Below the pieces are notes generated by a model. That model saw nothing but the letters and a program-made list of their open reading frames with translations. It made no database searches and was not told the origin of the DNA. From JAVEDQ01 sp963783105 (GTDB taxonomy: Bacteria; Actinomycetota; Actinomycetes; Frankiales; Frankiaceae), in assembly GCA_963783105.1 (NCBI GenBank), contig CAWAMI010000007.1:496001-560000 (forward strand): a stretch of 64,000 nucleotides of DNA, written 5' to 3'. Position numbers and translations under genes: made by a program. Positions 17,274 through 25,891 of the stretch are shown one piece after another. Within the stretch, counting starts at the first letter, position 1, and each line of letters opens with the position of its first letter.

Positions 17274-18598
17274 CGGCCGCGTCGGGGTCCGCGTCGGGGC
17301 CCTCGGCCGCGCGCCCGATCCGGGTCGCCCTGCTGGGCTGCGGAACCGTCGGCAGCGAGGTCGTCCGGCTGCTCAACCGGGACGCGGACGACCTGGCCAG
17401 CCGCATCGGCCGCTCGCTGGAGATCGCGGGCATCGCGGTGCGGCGGCCGCAGCGACGCCGCGACCTCGCCGTCGACCCGGCGCTGCTCACGTCCGACGCC
17501 GACGCCCTCGTCGCGCGGGACGACGTCGACGTCGTCGTCGAGGTCGTCGGCGGAATCGAGCCGGCCCGGAGCTGGGTGCTGTCCGCGCTGCGCAACGGCA
17601 AGAGCGTCGTCACCGCGAACAAGGCGCTGCTCGCCTCCGACGGCCCGGCGCTGCACGAAGCCGCCTCCGCCTCCGGCGCCGACCTGTACTACGAGGCCAG
17701 CACCGCCGGGGCCATCCCGATCCTGCGTCCGCTGCGCGAGAGCCTCGCCGGCGACCACGTCACCCGGGTCATCGGGATCGTCAACGGCACGACCAACTAC
17801 ATCCTCACCCGCATGGAGGAGACGGGCGGCAGCTTCGAGGAGGCCCTCGACGAGGCGACCGCCCTCGGTTACGCCGAGGCCGACCCGACCGCCGACGTGG
17901 ACGGCTTCGACGCCGCCGCGAAGGCCGCGATCCTCGCCTCCATCGCCTTCCACACCCGGGTGACCGCCGCGGACGTCTACCGCGAGGGCATCGCCGCCGT
18001 CACGGCCGCCGACATCAACAGCGCGCGCGAGATGGGCTGCACGGTCAAGCTGCTGGCGCTCGCCGAGCGCTCCGACGTCGACACCGGCGTGAGCGTCCGC
18101 GTGCACCCCGCGATGATCCCGACGAGCCACCCCCTCGCCGGGGTCCGGGACGCCTACAACGCCGTCTACGTCGAGGCCGAGTCGGCGGGGTCGTTGATGT
18201 TCTACGGCCGCGGGGCCGGCGGGGCGCCGACCGCGAGCGCCGTGCTCGGCGACCTCGTCGCCGTCGCCCGCAACGTCGTGAGCGGCGGGCGGGGGCCGCA
18301 GGAGTCCGCGTACGCGAACCTGCCCGTCCTGCCGATGGGCCGGACCATGACCCGCTACCACGTCAGCCTCGACGTCGCCGACAAGGCCGGCGTCCTCTCG
18401 TCGGTGGCCGGGGCGTTCGCCCAGCACGACGTCAGCATCTCCAGCGTCCGCCAGCAGGGGCACGGTGACGACGCCAGCCTCGTTCTGGTGACGCACGTGG
18501 CGCCGGACGCGGCGCTCACGGCGACGGTGGAGGACCTCCGCGGCCTGGACGTGGTCCGGGCCGTGGCCAGCGTGATGCGGGTGGAGGGGGAGCAATGA
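17270..18598 (+). CDS. hom: Homoserine dehydrogenase
   Basis: 442 residues; reduces aspartate semialdehyde to homoserine, the branch point to threonine, methionine and isoleucine. NAD(P)-binding loop VALLGCGTVGSEV near residue 22, catalytic region GIVNGTTNYIL and EADPTADVDGFDAAAK, and a C-terminal ACT domain (SLDVADKAGVLSSVAGAF) that usually carries threonine feedback inhibition. The start is the ATG overlapping the lysA stop (ATGA); its own stop overlaps thrC in the same way. Confidence 0.97.
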   Translation: MTAASGSASGPSAARPIRVALLGCGTVGSEVVRLLNRDADDLASRIGRSLEIAGIAVRRPQRRRDLAVDPALLTSDADALVARDDVDVVVEVVGGIEPARSWVLSALRNGKSVVTANKALLASDGPALHEAASASGADLYYEASTAGAIPILRPLRESLAGDHVTRVIGIVNGTTNYILTRMEETGGSFEEALDEATALGYAEADPTADVDGFDAAAKAAILASIAFHTRVTAADVYREGIAAVTAADINSAREMGCTVKLLALAERSDVDTGVSVRVHPAMIPTSHPLAGVRDAYNAVYVEAESAGSLMFYGRGAGGAPTASAVLGDLVAVARNVVSGGRGPQESAYANLPVLPMGRTMTRYHVSLDVADKAGVLSSVAGAFAQHDVSISSVRQQGHGDDASLVLVTHVAPDAALTATVEDLRGLDVVRAVASVMRVEGEQ

Positions 18599-19734
18599 CG
18601 GCTCCGACATCAGAGACCCCGACTACTGCCTTGGGCGACGTGTCCCCTGCGTCCTCGGGCGTCTCCGCGCCCGGCGCCCGCGGCGGCTGGCGCGGGGTCA
18701 TCGAGGAGTACCGGGATCGGCTGCCCGTCGGCCCCGACACCCCCGTCGTCTCGCTCTGCGAGGGCGGGACGCCGCTGGTCGCCGCGCGGGTGCTCTCGGA
18801 GCGCACCGGGTGCGCCGTGCACCTCAAGGTCGAGGGCGCCAATCCCACCGGGTCGTTCAAGGACCGGGGCATGACGATGGCGATCAGCAAGGCCGTCGAA
18901 CAGGGCAGCCAGGCCGTCATCTGCGCGAGCACCGGCAACACGTCGGCGTCCGCCGCCGCCTACGCCGCCCGCGCCGGCATGACCTGCGCCGTGCTGGTGC
19001 CCACCGGCAAGATCGCACTGGGCAAGCTCGCCCAGGCGCTGGTGCACGGGGCGAAGCTGCTCGAGGTCGAGGGCAACTTCGACGACTGCCTGACGCTGGC
19101 CCGCGACCTGTCCCAGCAGTACCCCGTGACGCTGGTCAACTCGGTCAACCCGGACCGCATCGAGGGGCAGAAGACGGCCGCCTTCGAGGTCGTCGACGCC
19201 CTCGGCCGCGCTCCGGACGTCCACTGCCTGCCCGTCGGCAACGCCGGCAACATCACCGCCTACTGGCGGGGCTACGGCGAGTACGCCGATTCCGGGATCA
19301 CAACCTCGCGCCCGCGGATGTTCGGCTTCCAGGCCGCCGGTGCCGCCCCGATCGTCGCGGGCGAGCCGGTGCACAAGCCGTCGACGATCGCCACGGCGAT
19401 CCGCATCGGCAACCCCGCGTCCTGGCAGTCGGCCCTGCGGGCGCGGGACGACTCGGGCGGCGTCATCCGGTCCGTCTCGGACCGGCAGATCCTCGCGGCC
19501 TACAGGCTGCTCGCGACCCGCGAGGGCGTGTTCGTCGAGCCGTCGAGCGCGGCGAGCGTCGCCGGGCTGCTGCAGTCGGCCGAGGAGGGCCTGCTCTCGC
19601 CGGGCGAGACGGTGGTCTGCACGGTGACCGGTCACGGCCTGAAGGACCCGGACTGGGCGATCACCGGCGCCAAGAAGCCGACCCACGTCCCGCCGGACGC
19701 CTCGGTGGCCGCCGCCGCCCTCGGCCTGGTCTGA
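18595..19734 (+). CDS. thrC: Threonine synthase
   Basis: 379 residues; PLP enzyme turning O-phosphohomoserine into threonine. PLP lysine in NPTGSFKDRGMTMA (about residue 88), substrate loop CASTGNTSASAAAYAARAG, and phosphate-binding loop VGNAGNITAYW. Begins inside the hom stop codon (ATGA). Length and N-terminus are typical of the short actinobacterial class. A 32-bp gap separates it from thrB. Confidence 0.97.
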   Translation: MTAPTSETPTTALGDVSPASSGVSAPGARGGWRGVIEEYRDRLPVGPDTPVVSLCEGGTPLVAARVLSERTGCAVHLKVEGANPTGSFKDRGMTMAISKAVEQGSQAVICASTGNTSASAAAYAARAGMTCAVLVPTGKIALGKLAQALVHGAKLLEVEGNFDDCLTLARDLSQQYPVTLVNSVNPDRIEGQKTAAFEVVDALGRAPDVHCLPVGNAGNITAYWRGYGEYADSGITTSRPRMFGFQAAGAAPIVAGEPVHKPSTIATAIRIGNPASWQSALRARDDSGGVIRSVSDRQILAAYRLLATREGVFVEPSSAASVAGLLQSAEEGLLSPGETVVCTVTGHGLKDPDWAITGAKKPTHVPPDASVAAAALGLV

Positions 19735-19766
19735 GTCCCGCCCGCAACTGTCGTGACGATCCTCCC

Positions 19767-20684
19767 GTGACGCCGACCGTTCCGGGGTCGCGGGTGCGGG
19801 TGCGCGTGCCGGCGACCAGCGCCAACCTCGGCCCCGGGTTCGACGCCCTCGGCCTCGCCCTCGACCTGCACGACGAACTCGAGGTCGCCGTCGTCGACGA
19901 GGGCCTGCACGTCACGCCCTACGCCGGCGTGGAGACGGGGGAGCGCAACCTCGTCGTCCGGTCCCTGCGCGCCGCGTTCGCCGCGACGGGTGGGCAACCG
20001 GCGGGGCTCTCGCTGACCTACACCTCCACGATTCCGCACTCCCGGGGGCTGGGCTCGTCGTCCGCGGCGATCTGCGCCGGCGTCGTGGCCGGCCTGGCGC
20101 TGCGCGGAGAGCCGCCGGCCGGGGAGCTCGCTCTCCGCATCGCGGCCGACCTCGAGGGTCACCCGGACAACGTGGCGCCCTGCCTGCTCGGCGGGGCGAC
20201 GGTCGCCTGGTACGCCGACGGGGCCGGAGGTGACGGTCGCGCCCGAGCGCGAGCCGCCCGCCTCGAGCCGCACGCCGACCTGCGACCCGTGCTGTTCATC
20301 CCCGCGGTGCGGACCTCGACCGAGCAGGCGAGGTCGGCCCTACCCGAGCTGATCACGCACCGTGACGCTGCGCATTCGGCGGGCCGGGCGGCACTTCTCG
20401 TCCTCGCCCTCTCGGAACGCCCCGACCTGCTGTTCGAGGCCACCGAGGACCGGCTGCACCAGCAGTACCGGCTGCCTGCGGCGCCGAAGTCCGCACAGCT
20501 GCTGGCCACCGTTCGCGACGCGGGTATCGCCGCAGTTCTCTCGGGTTCCGGGCCCACGATTCTCGCGCTGTGCGCTTCGGATACGGACGCCGAGCGGGCC
20601 GCCGCGTTCGGTGCGGGTGTCGAAGGATTGAGCGTTCTCCGCACGCCGGTGGCGCGCCGCGGCAGCACGGCCGCACTGCTCTGA
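19767..20684 (+). CDS. thrB: Homoserine kinase
   Basis: 305 residues; GHMP kinase phosphorylating homoserine for ThrC. Substrate motif VPATSANLGPGFDALGLAL at the N-terminus, ATP loop PHSRGLGSSSAAI near 95, and third GHMP motif LSGSGPTILAL near the C-terminus. GTG at 19767 is the first start that places the conserved RVRVPATSANLG segment correctly. Last gene of the amino-acid run; rho follows after a 336-bp leader. Confidence 0.96.
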   Translation: MTPTVPGSRVRVRVPATSANLGPGFDALGLALDLHDELEVAVVDEGLHVTPYAGVETGERNLVVRSLRAAFAATGGQPAGLSLTYTSTIPHSRGLGSSSAAICAGVVAGLALRGEPPAGELALRIAADLEGHPDNVAPCLLGGATVAWYADGAGGDGRARARAARLEPHADLRPVLFIPAVRTSTEQARSALPELITHRDAAHSAGRAALLVLALSERPDLLFEATEDRLHQQYRLPAAPKSAQLLATVRDAGIAAVLSGSGPTILALCASDTDAERAAAFGAGVEGLSVLRTPVARRGSTAALL

Positions 20685-21020
20685 GCAGGGTGATCGGACG
20701 ACGTCGAGGGCTCGGCGGAACGCGCGGAAGAAGTCGCGGTCGCACGTTGTTGCGCGTCACGGACTGTGAGATAAGCTGAAGAGGCACCAGTTCCACCGAG
20801 CGTGCTCTTCCCGCTCTCTTTTCAGGTGCGAATGTCTTCCGATGTAGGGGAAGAGCACCCTCCCGGGCCCCGGACGCGCCCGCTCACAAGCGAGCCGGCC
20901 TCGTACTCGTATGGCTTCCGGTGCACCACTGAGCGCATGTCCCGCGCCGCGGACTCCATCTGAATCTCCCATCTGAATCCGAGGAACGACCGGCTTCGCC
21001 GGCCCGAAGGGATTTCCACC
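20685..21020 (+). promoter_or_regulatory. thrB-rho intergenic region with a promoter candidate and long rho leader
   Basis: No coding frame of note in 336 bp. A candidate promoter is TTGCGC (20750-20755), a 16-bp spacer, then TAAGCT (20772-20777), which would give a 5' leader of about 235 nt. The leader contains two copies of CATCTGAATC (from 20958 and 20971). Long, structured leaders that let Rho control its own mRNA are known from other bacteria; I cannot define the fold by eye. Confidence 0.4.
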
Positions 21021-23174
21021 TTGAGCGAGACCACCGAATTGCTGTCGGAGTCGACGACAGACTCCGGGAGCACTGGCGCCACCGCCGGCAGCGCTCCGGC
21101 GCGCCGCCGCCGCGGAGGCGAGGGGCTGAGCGGGATGCTGCTGCAGGAGCTCCAGAGCCTGGCTGCCTCGCTCGGCATCCCCGGCACGGCCCGGATGCGC
21201 AAGGGGCAGCTCGTGTCCGCCATCGAGGCCGCCCGTAGCAGCTCGGATGCTGGTGGTTCGGCCGCTGGTGGTTCGGCTGGTGGCAACGCCGAGGTGGCGG
21301 CGGCCGTGGCGCCGCAGCCGGCAGCAGAGGTGCGCGAGCAGAACGACGGACCGCCGCCGGCGCCGACCGGTGCCGAGGTCTCCTCGGCCGCGGACGCCCC
21401 GCCGGCCGACGGTCCACCCGCCGAGGCATCGAGTCGTGCCGACTCCGCTGCCGACTCCAACGGCGAGGGCGGTCCCCGGCGCCGACGTCGCAGCGCCGCT
21501 CGTGGCGCGGGAAGCCCGACGGAGGGCTCGGGTGGAGAAACCGACTCCGGAGCCCCCGTTCGCGTCGAGGCCGCCACCCTCGCCGGCCCCACGGAACCGT
21601 CTGAATCCGCGGCCGAGACCGAGCGGGGCGACGACCGGCGCGACCGCCGGGACCAGCAGCAGGGCCGGGACCAGCAGCAGGGCCGGGACCAGCAGCAGGG
21701 CCGGGACCAGCAGCAGGGCCGGGACCAGCAGGGTCGGGACGACCGCCAGCAGGGCCGGGACCGCAACCAGCAGCGTCAGAACCGCAACCAGAACCAGGGC
21801 CAGCAGGGCCAGCAGAACCAGGGCCAGCAGAACCAGGGCCAGCAGAACCAGGGTCAGCAAGGCCAGCAGAACCAGGCCGACCAGAACGGTCAGGACGACG
21901 ACGAGTTCGGCGGCGGTCGCAACCGGCGCGGCAGGTTCCGCGACCGCAACCGGGGTCGCGGCAACAAGGGCCAGGGCGGCTACAACGACGCCGAACCCGT
22001 CGTGCGCGACGACGACGTCCTCGTGCCGATCGCCGGCATCCTCGACATCCTCGACAACTACGCCTTCGTCCGGACCAGCGGTTACCTGACCGGCCCGAAC
22101 GACGTCTACGTCAGCCTCGGTCAGGTCCGGCGCTACGGCCTGCGCCGCGGCGACGCCGTCACCGGGGCCGTGAAGGCGCCGCAGGACGGCGAGGGTGGCC
22201 AGGGCGGCCAGGGCGGCGGCAACAACCGCCGCGACAAGTACAACGCCCTCGTGCGGCTCGACACCGTGAACGGCATCAGCCCGGACGAGGCGAAGGGGCG
22301 CGCCGAGTTCACGAAGCTCACGCCGCTCTACCCGAACGAGCGGCTGCGCCTCGAAACCGACCCGAACGTGCTCACCACGCGCGTGATCGACCTCGTCATG
22401 CCGATCGGCAAGGGCCAGCGCGCGCTCATCGTCAGCCCGCCGAAGGCCGGCAAGACGATGGTGCTGCAGTCCATCGCGAACGCGATCACGCACAACAACC
22501 CCGAATGCCACCTCATGGTCGTGCTCGTCGACGAGCGGCCGGAGGAGGTCACCGACATGCAGCGGTCGGTGAAGGGCGAGGTCATCGCCTCGACCTTCGA
22601 CCGTCCGCCGTCCGACCACACCAGCGTCGCGGAGCTGTCGATCGAGCGGGCCAAGCGGCTCGTCGAGATGGGCCACGACGTCGTCGTCCTGCTCGACTCG
22701 ATCACCCGGCTCGGCCGCGCCTACAACCTGGCGGCCCCAGCCTCCGGGCGGATCCTGTCCGGTGGCGTCGACTCGACGGCGCTCTACCCGCCGAAGCGCT
22801 TCCTCGGCGCGGCCCGCAACATCGAGAACGGCGGCTCGCTGACGATTCTCGCGACCGCCCTCGTCGAGACCGGATCGACCATGGACACGGTCATCTTCGA
22901 GGAGTTCAAGGGCACCGGCAACGCGGAGCTCAAGCTCGACCGGCGGATCGCGGACAAGCGCATCTTCCCGGCCGTGGACGTGGACGCGTCCGGCACGCGC
23001 AAGGAGGAGATCCTCCTCGGCCACGACGAGCTGGCCGTCGTCTACAAGCTGCGTCGGGTGCTGCACGCGCTCGAACCGCTGCAGGCGATCGAGCTGCTCA
23101 ACGACCGGCTGCGCAAGACGACGACGAACTACGAGTTCCTCATGCAGATCGCGAAGACGACGCCGGGGGAGTAG
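21021..23174 (+). CDS. rho: Transcription termination factor Rho with long low-complexity insert
   Basis: 717 residues, against about 420 in E. coli. Residues 30-75 form the Rho N-terminal helical domain (LLQELQSLAASLGIPG). Residues about 80-320 are a disordered insert: first acidic and alanine-rich, then Gln/Gly/Arg/Asp and Asn/Gln/Gly repeats. Next come the RNA-binding cold-shock-like fold (ILDILDNYAFVRTSGYL), Walker A SPPKAGKT, Walker B VVVLLDSITRLGRAYN, and the hexamer/Q-loop region. It ends transcription as an RNA helicase. Inserts are normal in actinobacterial Rho and add RNA binding; this one is unusually repetitive. TTG start behind GAAGGGAT. Confidence 0.97.
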   Translation: MSETTELLSESTTDSGSTGATAGSAPARRRRGGEGLSGMLLQELQSLAASLGIPGTARMRKGQLVSAIEAARSSSDAGGSAAGGSAGGNAEVAAAVAPQPAAEVREQNDGPPPAPTGAEVSSAADAPPADGPPAEASSRADSAADSNGEGGPRRRRRSAARGAGSPTEGSGGETDSGAPVRVEAATLAGPTEPSESAAETERGDDRRDRRDQQQGRDQQQGRDQQQGRDQQQGRDQQGRDDRQQGRDRNQQRQNRNQNQGQQGQQNQGQQNQGQQNQGQQGQQNQADQNGQDDDEFGGGRNRRGRFRDRNRGRGNKGQGGYNDAEPVVRDDDVLVPIAGILDILDNYAFVRTSGYLTGPNDVYVSLGQVRRYGLRRGDAVTGAVKAPQDGEGGQGGQGGGNNRRDKYNALVRLDTVNGISPDEAKGRAEFTKLTPLYPNERLRLETDPNVLTTRVIDLVMPIGKGQRALIVSPPKAGKTMVLQSIANAITHNNPECHLMVVLVDERPEEVTDMQRSVKGEVIASTFDRPPSDHTSVAELSIERAKRLVEMGHDVVVLLDSITRLGRAYNLAAPASGRILSGGVDSTALYPPKRFLGAARNIENGGSLTILATALVETGSTMDTVIFEEFKGTGNAELKLDRRIADKRIFPAVDVDASGTRKEEILLGHDELAVVYKLRRVLHALEPLQAIELLNDRLRKTTTNYEFLMQIAKTTPGE
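21650..21731 (+). repeat. 18-bp exact tandem repeats inside rho
   Basis: Four exact copies of GGGACCAGCAGCAGGGCC (21650-21721) and a partial fifth encode GRDQQQ units. Downstream, to about 21880, runs a looser series of AACCAGGGCCAGCAG-type units encoding NQGQQ. Exact DNA identity implies recent slippage, so insert length may vary between strains. Confidence 0.9.
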
Positions 23175-23195
23175 CCCTCCCGGAGTCGGCCGGAG

Positions 23196-23212
23196 CCGCG
23201 GGGTCTCCGCGG
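23196..23212 (+). terminator. GC-rich hairpin after rho
   Basis: CCGCGG (23196-23201) and CCGCGG (23207-23212) pair around GGTCT, 22 bp after the rho stop. No T-tract follows, so any terminator role is uncertain. Confidence 0.3.
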
Positions 23213-23220
23213 GTCCCGCG

Positions 23221-23356
23221 GGGTCATCTCGCCTCCCACGGTTGATCGCCGGCCTTGCCGAGGCGCGTTGTCGATCTGCGGTGGGCGGTGAGGTGAGGCG
23301 GATGGTGCGCCGGACGGCGTCCGGAGGGTCATCTCGCCTCCCACGGTTGATCGCCG
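23221..23356. repeat. Two identical 31-bp direct repeats downstream of rho
   Basis: Bases 23221-23251 and 23326-23356 are identical over 31 bp, 105 bp apart. Both begin GGGTCATCTCGCCTCCCACG. Read on the minus strand, each copy contains GGGAGGCGAGATG, a good ribosome site and ATG, but the frames that follow do not look like protein. They may belong to a dispersed intergenic repeat family. Confidence 0.9.
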
Positions 23357-23438
23357 TCGGCCGTAACCGGCCTCGTCGCCGCCGCTCACGTCCTCGCACC
23401 CGTTAGATTCGCTGCACCACACCGGTGAGGAGCGGCGG

Positions 23439-24371
23439 TTGCGGCAGGACGAGAGCGGACGCTGGGTCAGCGACAACGGCCGCTACCTCTGGAGCGGATC
23501 GGAGTGGATCGACCTCCAGGCTCCGTTATCCGAGGCGCTCATCCAGGCGCCGTCATCCCAGGCGACGTCATCCCAGGCTCCGGCGGAACCGGACACGACG
23601 GATCTCGATCCGGTACCGGCCGAGGGCCGACACCACCGCAGCCGTCGTAGCCGCCGGGGGTTGCTGTTCCTGACCGGCCTGGTGGTCCTTCTCGCCCTCG
23701 GCGTCGGGGCCGTCCTGCTGGCCGGTCGTTCCTCGAACGACAAGCCCGGCACCGCGGCCCCCGCCCCCGCGGCCCGCGATGCGGTTCCGGGCAACGCGCC
23801 GCCCGAGCCGGCGGACCCCCAGGTACTCGACGAGGCGCAGCGCCGCGACCGGGCCCAGGCCGCCCTGCTGCACATCGTGGACCTGCCCGGGACGACGGAG
23901 GAGCGTCCCTCGACGCCGACCGACGTCTTCCTGCCGTGCCATCGGCCGCCGCTCGTGCCGCCCACCGGCTCCGTGCTGGTCGGGCAAGCGGTGAGCAACG
24001 CCGACTTCACCGGCTACGTCGGCCAGACGATCGTCGGCTTCCCGACAGCGCGGCAGGCCGCGGACGCGCTGGCGCAGGTCCGCCAGGTCGTCTCCGACTG
24101 CGGGGCCTACGAGTACCACTACGCCAACTCGGAGCGGGTCGACCGCATCACCCACACCGACATCGACCAGAACCTCGCCCTCGGCGACGGCGGCGTCTAT
24201 CTCGTCGAGGTGGACACCCCCGCCAACTACGCCGGCACGCCGACCGCGTACAGCTACGGCTACATCCAGCGGGGTCAGTTCCTCGTGCGACTCACGCTCA
24301 CCAACAACTCGAAGGCCGACCGGCCCGGGCTGGAACTGCTGGCCCAGAAGACCCTCGATCGTCTGCAGTGA
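23439..24371 (+). CDS. Single-pass membrane protein with PknH-sensor-like extracellular domain
   Basis: 310 residues. The N-terminus carries a short WxDG-like motif (GRWVSDNGRYLWSGSEWIDL) followed by a Ser/Gln/Ala repeat; one transmembrane helix near 70-90 (LLFLTGLVVLLALGVGAVLL); a Pro/Ala linker; then about 190 extracellular residues. The latter resemble the PknH-type sensor fold (FPTARQAADALAQVRQVVSDC) with two cysteines that could form a disulfide. No kinase domain is present. TTG at 23439 is chosen because GAGGAG lies 7 nt upstream; a TAGATT box (23404-23409) could be its promoter. Function unknown. Confidence 0.75.
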   Translation: MRQDESGRWVSDNGRYLWSGSEWIDLQAPLSEALIQAPSSQATSSQAPAEPDTTDLDPVPAEGRHHRSRRSRRGLLFLTGLVVLLALGVGAVLLAGRSSNDKPGTAAPAPAARDAVPGNAPPEPADPQVLDEAQRRDRAQAALLHIVDLPGTTEERPSTPTDVFLPCHRPPLVPPTGSVLVGQAVSNADFTGYVGQTIVGFPTARQAADALAQVRQVVSDCGAYEYHYANSERVDRITHTDIDQNLALGDGGVYLVEVDTPANYAGTPTAYSYGYIQRGQFLVRLTLTNNSKADRPGLELLAQKTLDRLQ

Positions 24372-24410
24372 CGCCGGCGGCCGCGGGAAGATCCGCCTCC
24401 CGAGCCACGT

Positions 24411-24416
24411 TAGGAT
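24411..24416 (+). promoter_or_regulatory. Putative -10 box (TAGGAT) upstream of rpmE
   Basis: TAGGAT lies in the only non-coding stretch before rpmE and would give a 5' leader of about 85 nt. No convincing -35. Confidence 0.35.
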
Positions 24417-24506
24417 GGCTACCGGTCCCGGTTCACCCCGCAGGAGAGCGCGCCGCGCCGCGCGCGACGAGGGGACCCGGCGGCCGTCAACCCGAGAGGA
24501 CCCTTC

Positions 24507-24734
24507 GTGAAGGCTGACATCCACCCCACGTACCACGAGACGCAGGTCGTCTGCTCCTGTGGCGCGCAGTTCACCACCCGCAGCACCAAGGACAACGGCG
24601 TCATCCACGCCGAGGTGTGCTCGCAGTGCCACCCGTTCTACACGGGCAAGCAGAAGATCCTGGACGTCGGCGGTCGCGTCGAGAAGTTCGAGCGTCGCTA
24701 CGGCAAGCGTTCGGCCAGCTCGAACAACAGCTAG
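24507..24734 (+). CDS. rpmE: 50S ribosomal protein L31 (zinc-binding type)
   Basis: 75 residues. Cys16, Cys18, Cys38 and Cys41 give the zinc ribbon of the C+ form, with the conserved HPFYTGKQK segment. The zinc-containing form is used when zinc is sufficient; a zinc-free paralog under Zur is common elsewhere in such genomes but is not in this window. GTG start with GAGAGGA 6 nt upstream. Lies between the PknH-like protein and prfA, as in many actinobacteria. Confidence 0.98.
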   Translation: MKADIHPTYHETQVVCSCGAQFTTRSTKDNGVIHAEVCSQCHPFYTGKQKILDVGGRVEKFERRYGKRSASSNNS

Positions 24735-24814
24735 CTGTCTTCACGGCGCCCGTCCCCGCGAGGGGCCGGGCGCCGTCGTCGTGTTCCGGGTTTGCGATCC
24801 GAAGGGAGGGAACC

Positions 24815-25891
24815 GTGACGAGCTCATCGCCGGCACAGACGTCCGGGCGGCTCGACGAGCTGCTCGCCGAGCACGCCGAACTCGAGCAGCAGCTCGCGGA
24901 CCCCTCGGTGCACGCCGACGCCGGACGCGCCCGCTCGCTCGGGCGGCGCTACGCCGAGCTGTCCGCCGTCGTCGAGGCCGCCCGCGCCGTCGGCGCCACC
25001 CGCGACGACCTCGGCACGGCCCGCGAGTTGGCCGGCGAGGATCCGACCTTCGCCGCCGAGGCCGAACAGCTCGAGACGCGCCTCGCCTCGCTCGAGGAGC
25101 GGCTGCACGAGCTGCTCGTGCCCCGCGACCCCGACGACGGCAAGGACGCGATCCTCGAGGTCAAGGCCGGCGAGGGGGGCGAGGAGAGCGCGCTGTTCGC
25201 CGGCGACCTGCTGCGGATGTACCTGCGCTTCGCCGAACGGCAGGGCTGGACCGCCGAGGTGCTCGACAGCACCGAGAGCGACCTCGGCGGTTACAAGGAC
25301 GTCAGCGTCGCCCTCCGGTCGAAGACCGGCGGCGTCTTCGGGCGGCTGAAGTTCGAAGGCGGCGTCCACCGGGTGCAGCGGGTCCCCGTCACCGAATCCC
25401 AGGGGCGCCTGCACACCAGCGCCGCCGGCGTGCTCGTGCTCCCCGAGGCCGAGGACGTCGACGTCTCGATCGACCCGAACGAGCTGCGCATCGACGTGTT
25501 CCGCTCCTCCGGCCCCGGCGGGCAGAGCGTGAACACGACCGACTCGGCCGTGCGCATCACTCATGTCCCGACGGGCACGGTGGTCTCGTGCCAGAACGAG
25601 AAGAGCCAGCTGCAGAACAAGGAGTCGGCGCTGCGCATCCTGCGCTCCCGCCTGTTGGCCGCCGCGCGGGAGAGCGCGGCCGCGGACGCCAGTGCGGCCC
25701 GCGCGTCGCAGGTCCGGACCGTGGACCGGAGTGAGCGGGTGCGCACCTACAACTTCCGGGAGAACCGCATCTCCGACCACCGCGTCGGTTACACCGCCTA
25801 CAACCTCGACCGTGTCCTCGACGGCGAGCTCGATGCCGTGCTGGATGTCCTGAACCGCGCCGACACCGAACAGAGGCTCTCCGGCGAATGA
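24815..25891 (+). CDS. prfA: Peptide chain release factor 1
   Basis: 358 residues; reads UAA and UAG and releases the finished chain. The peptidyl-transferase motif GGQ is at 235-237 within SSGPGGQSVNTTDSA, and the RF1 domains are complete. GTG at 24815 follows GAAGGGAGGG and gives the usual N-terminus. The stop overlaps the ATG of prmC (ATGA), whose product methylates the GGQ glutamine, so factor and modifier are translationally coupled. Confidence 0.98.
   Translation: MTSSSPAQTSGRLDELLAEHAELEQQLADPSVHADAGRARSLGRRYAELSAVVEAARAVGATRDDLGTARELAGEDPTFAAEAEQLETRLASLEERLHELLVPRDPDDGKDAILEVKAGEGGEESALFAGDLLRMYLRFAERQGWTAEVLDSTESDLGGYKDVSVALRSKTGGVFGRLKFEGGVHRVQRVPVTESQGRLHTSAAGVLVLPEAEDVDVSIDPNELRIDVFRSSGPGGQSVNTTDSAVRITHVPTGTVVSCQNEKSQLQNKESALRILRSRLLAAARESAAADASAARASQVRTVDRSERVRTYNFRENRISDHRVGYTAYNLDRVLDGELDAVLDVLNRADTEQRLSGE

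Noticed and set aside
20959..21020. Riboswitch or T-box in the rho leader
   Set aside because: No recognisable conserved core; only short repeats.
20757..23399. 880-codon minus-strand frame opposite rho
   Set aside because: It mirrors the Rho coding sequence; hydrophobic repeats come from the rho repeats; no ribosome site or family.
23129..23476. Minus-strand frame with repeated RSTVGGEMT starting at SD-like sites
   Set aside because: Similarity arises only from the 31-bp DNA repeat; the rest is low-complexity and overlaps rho and the next gene start.
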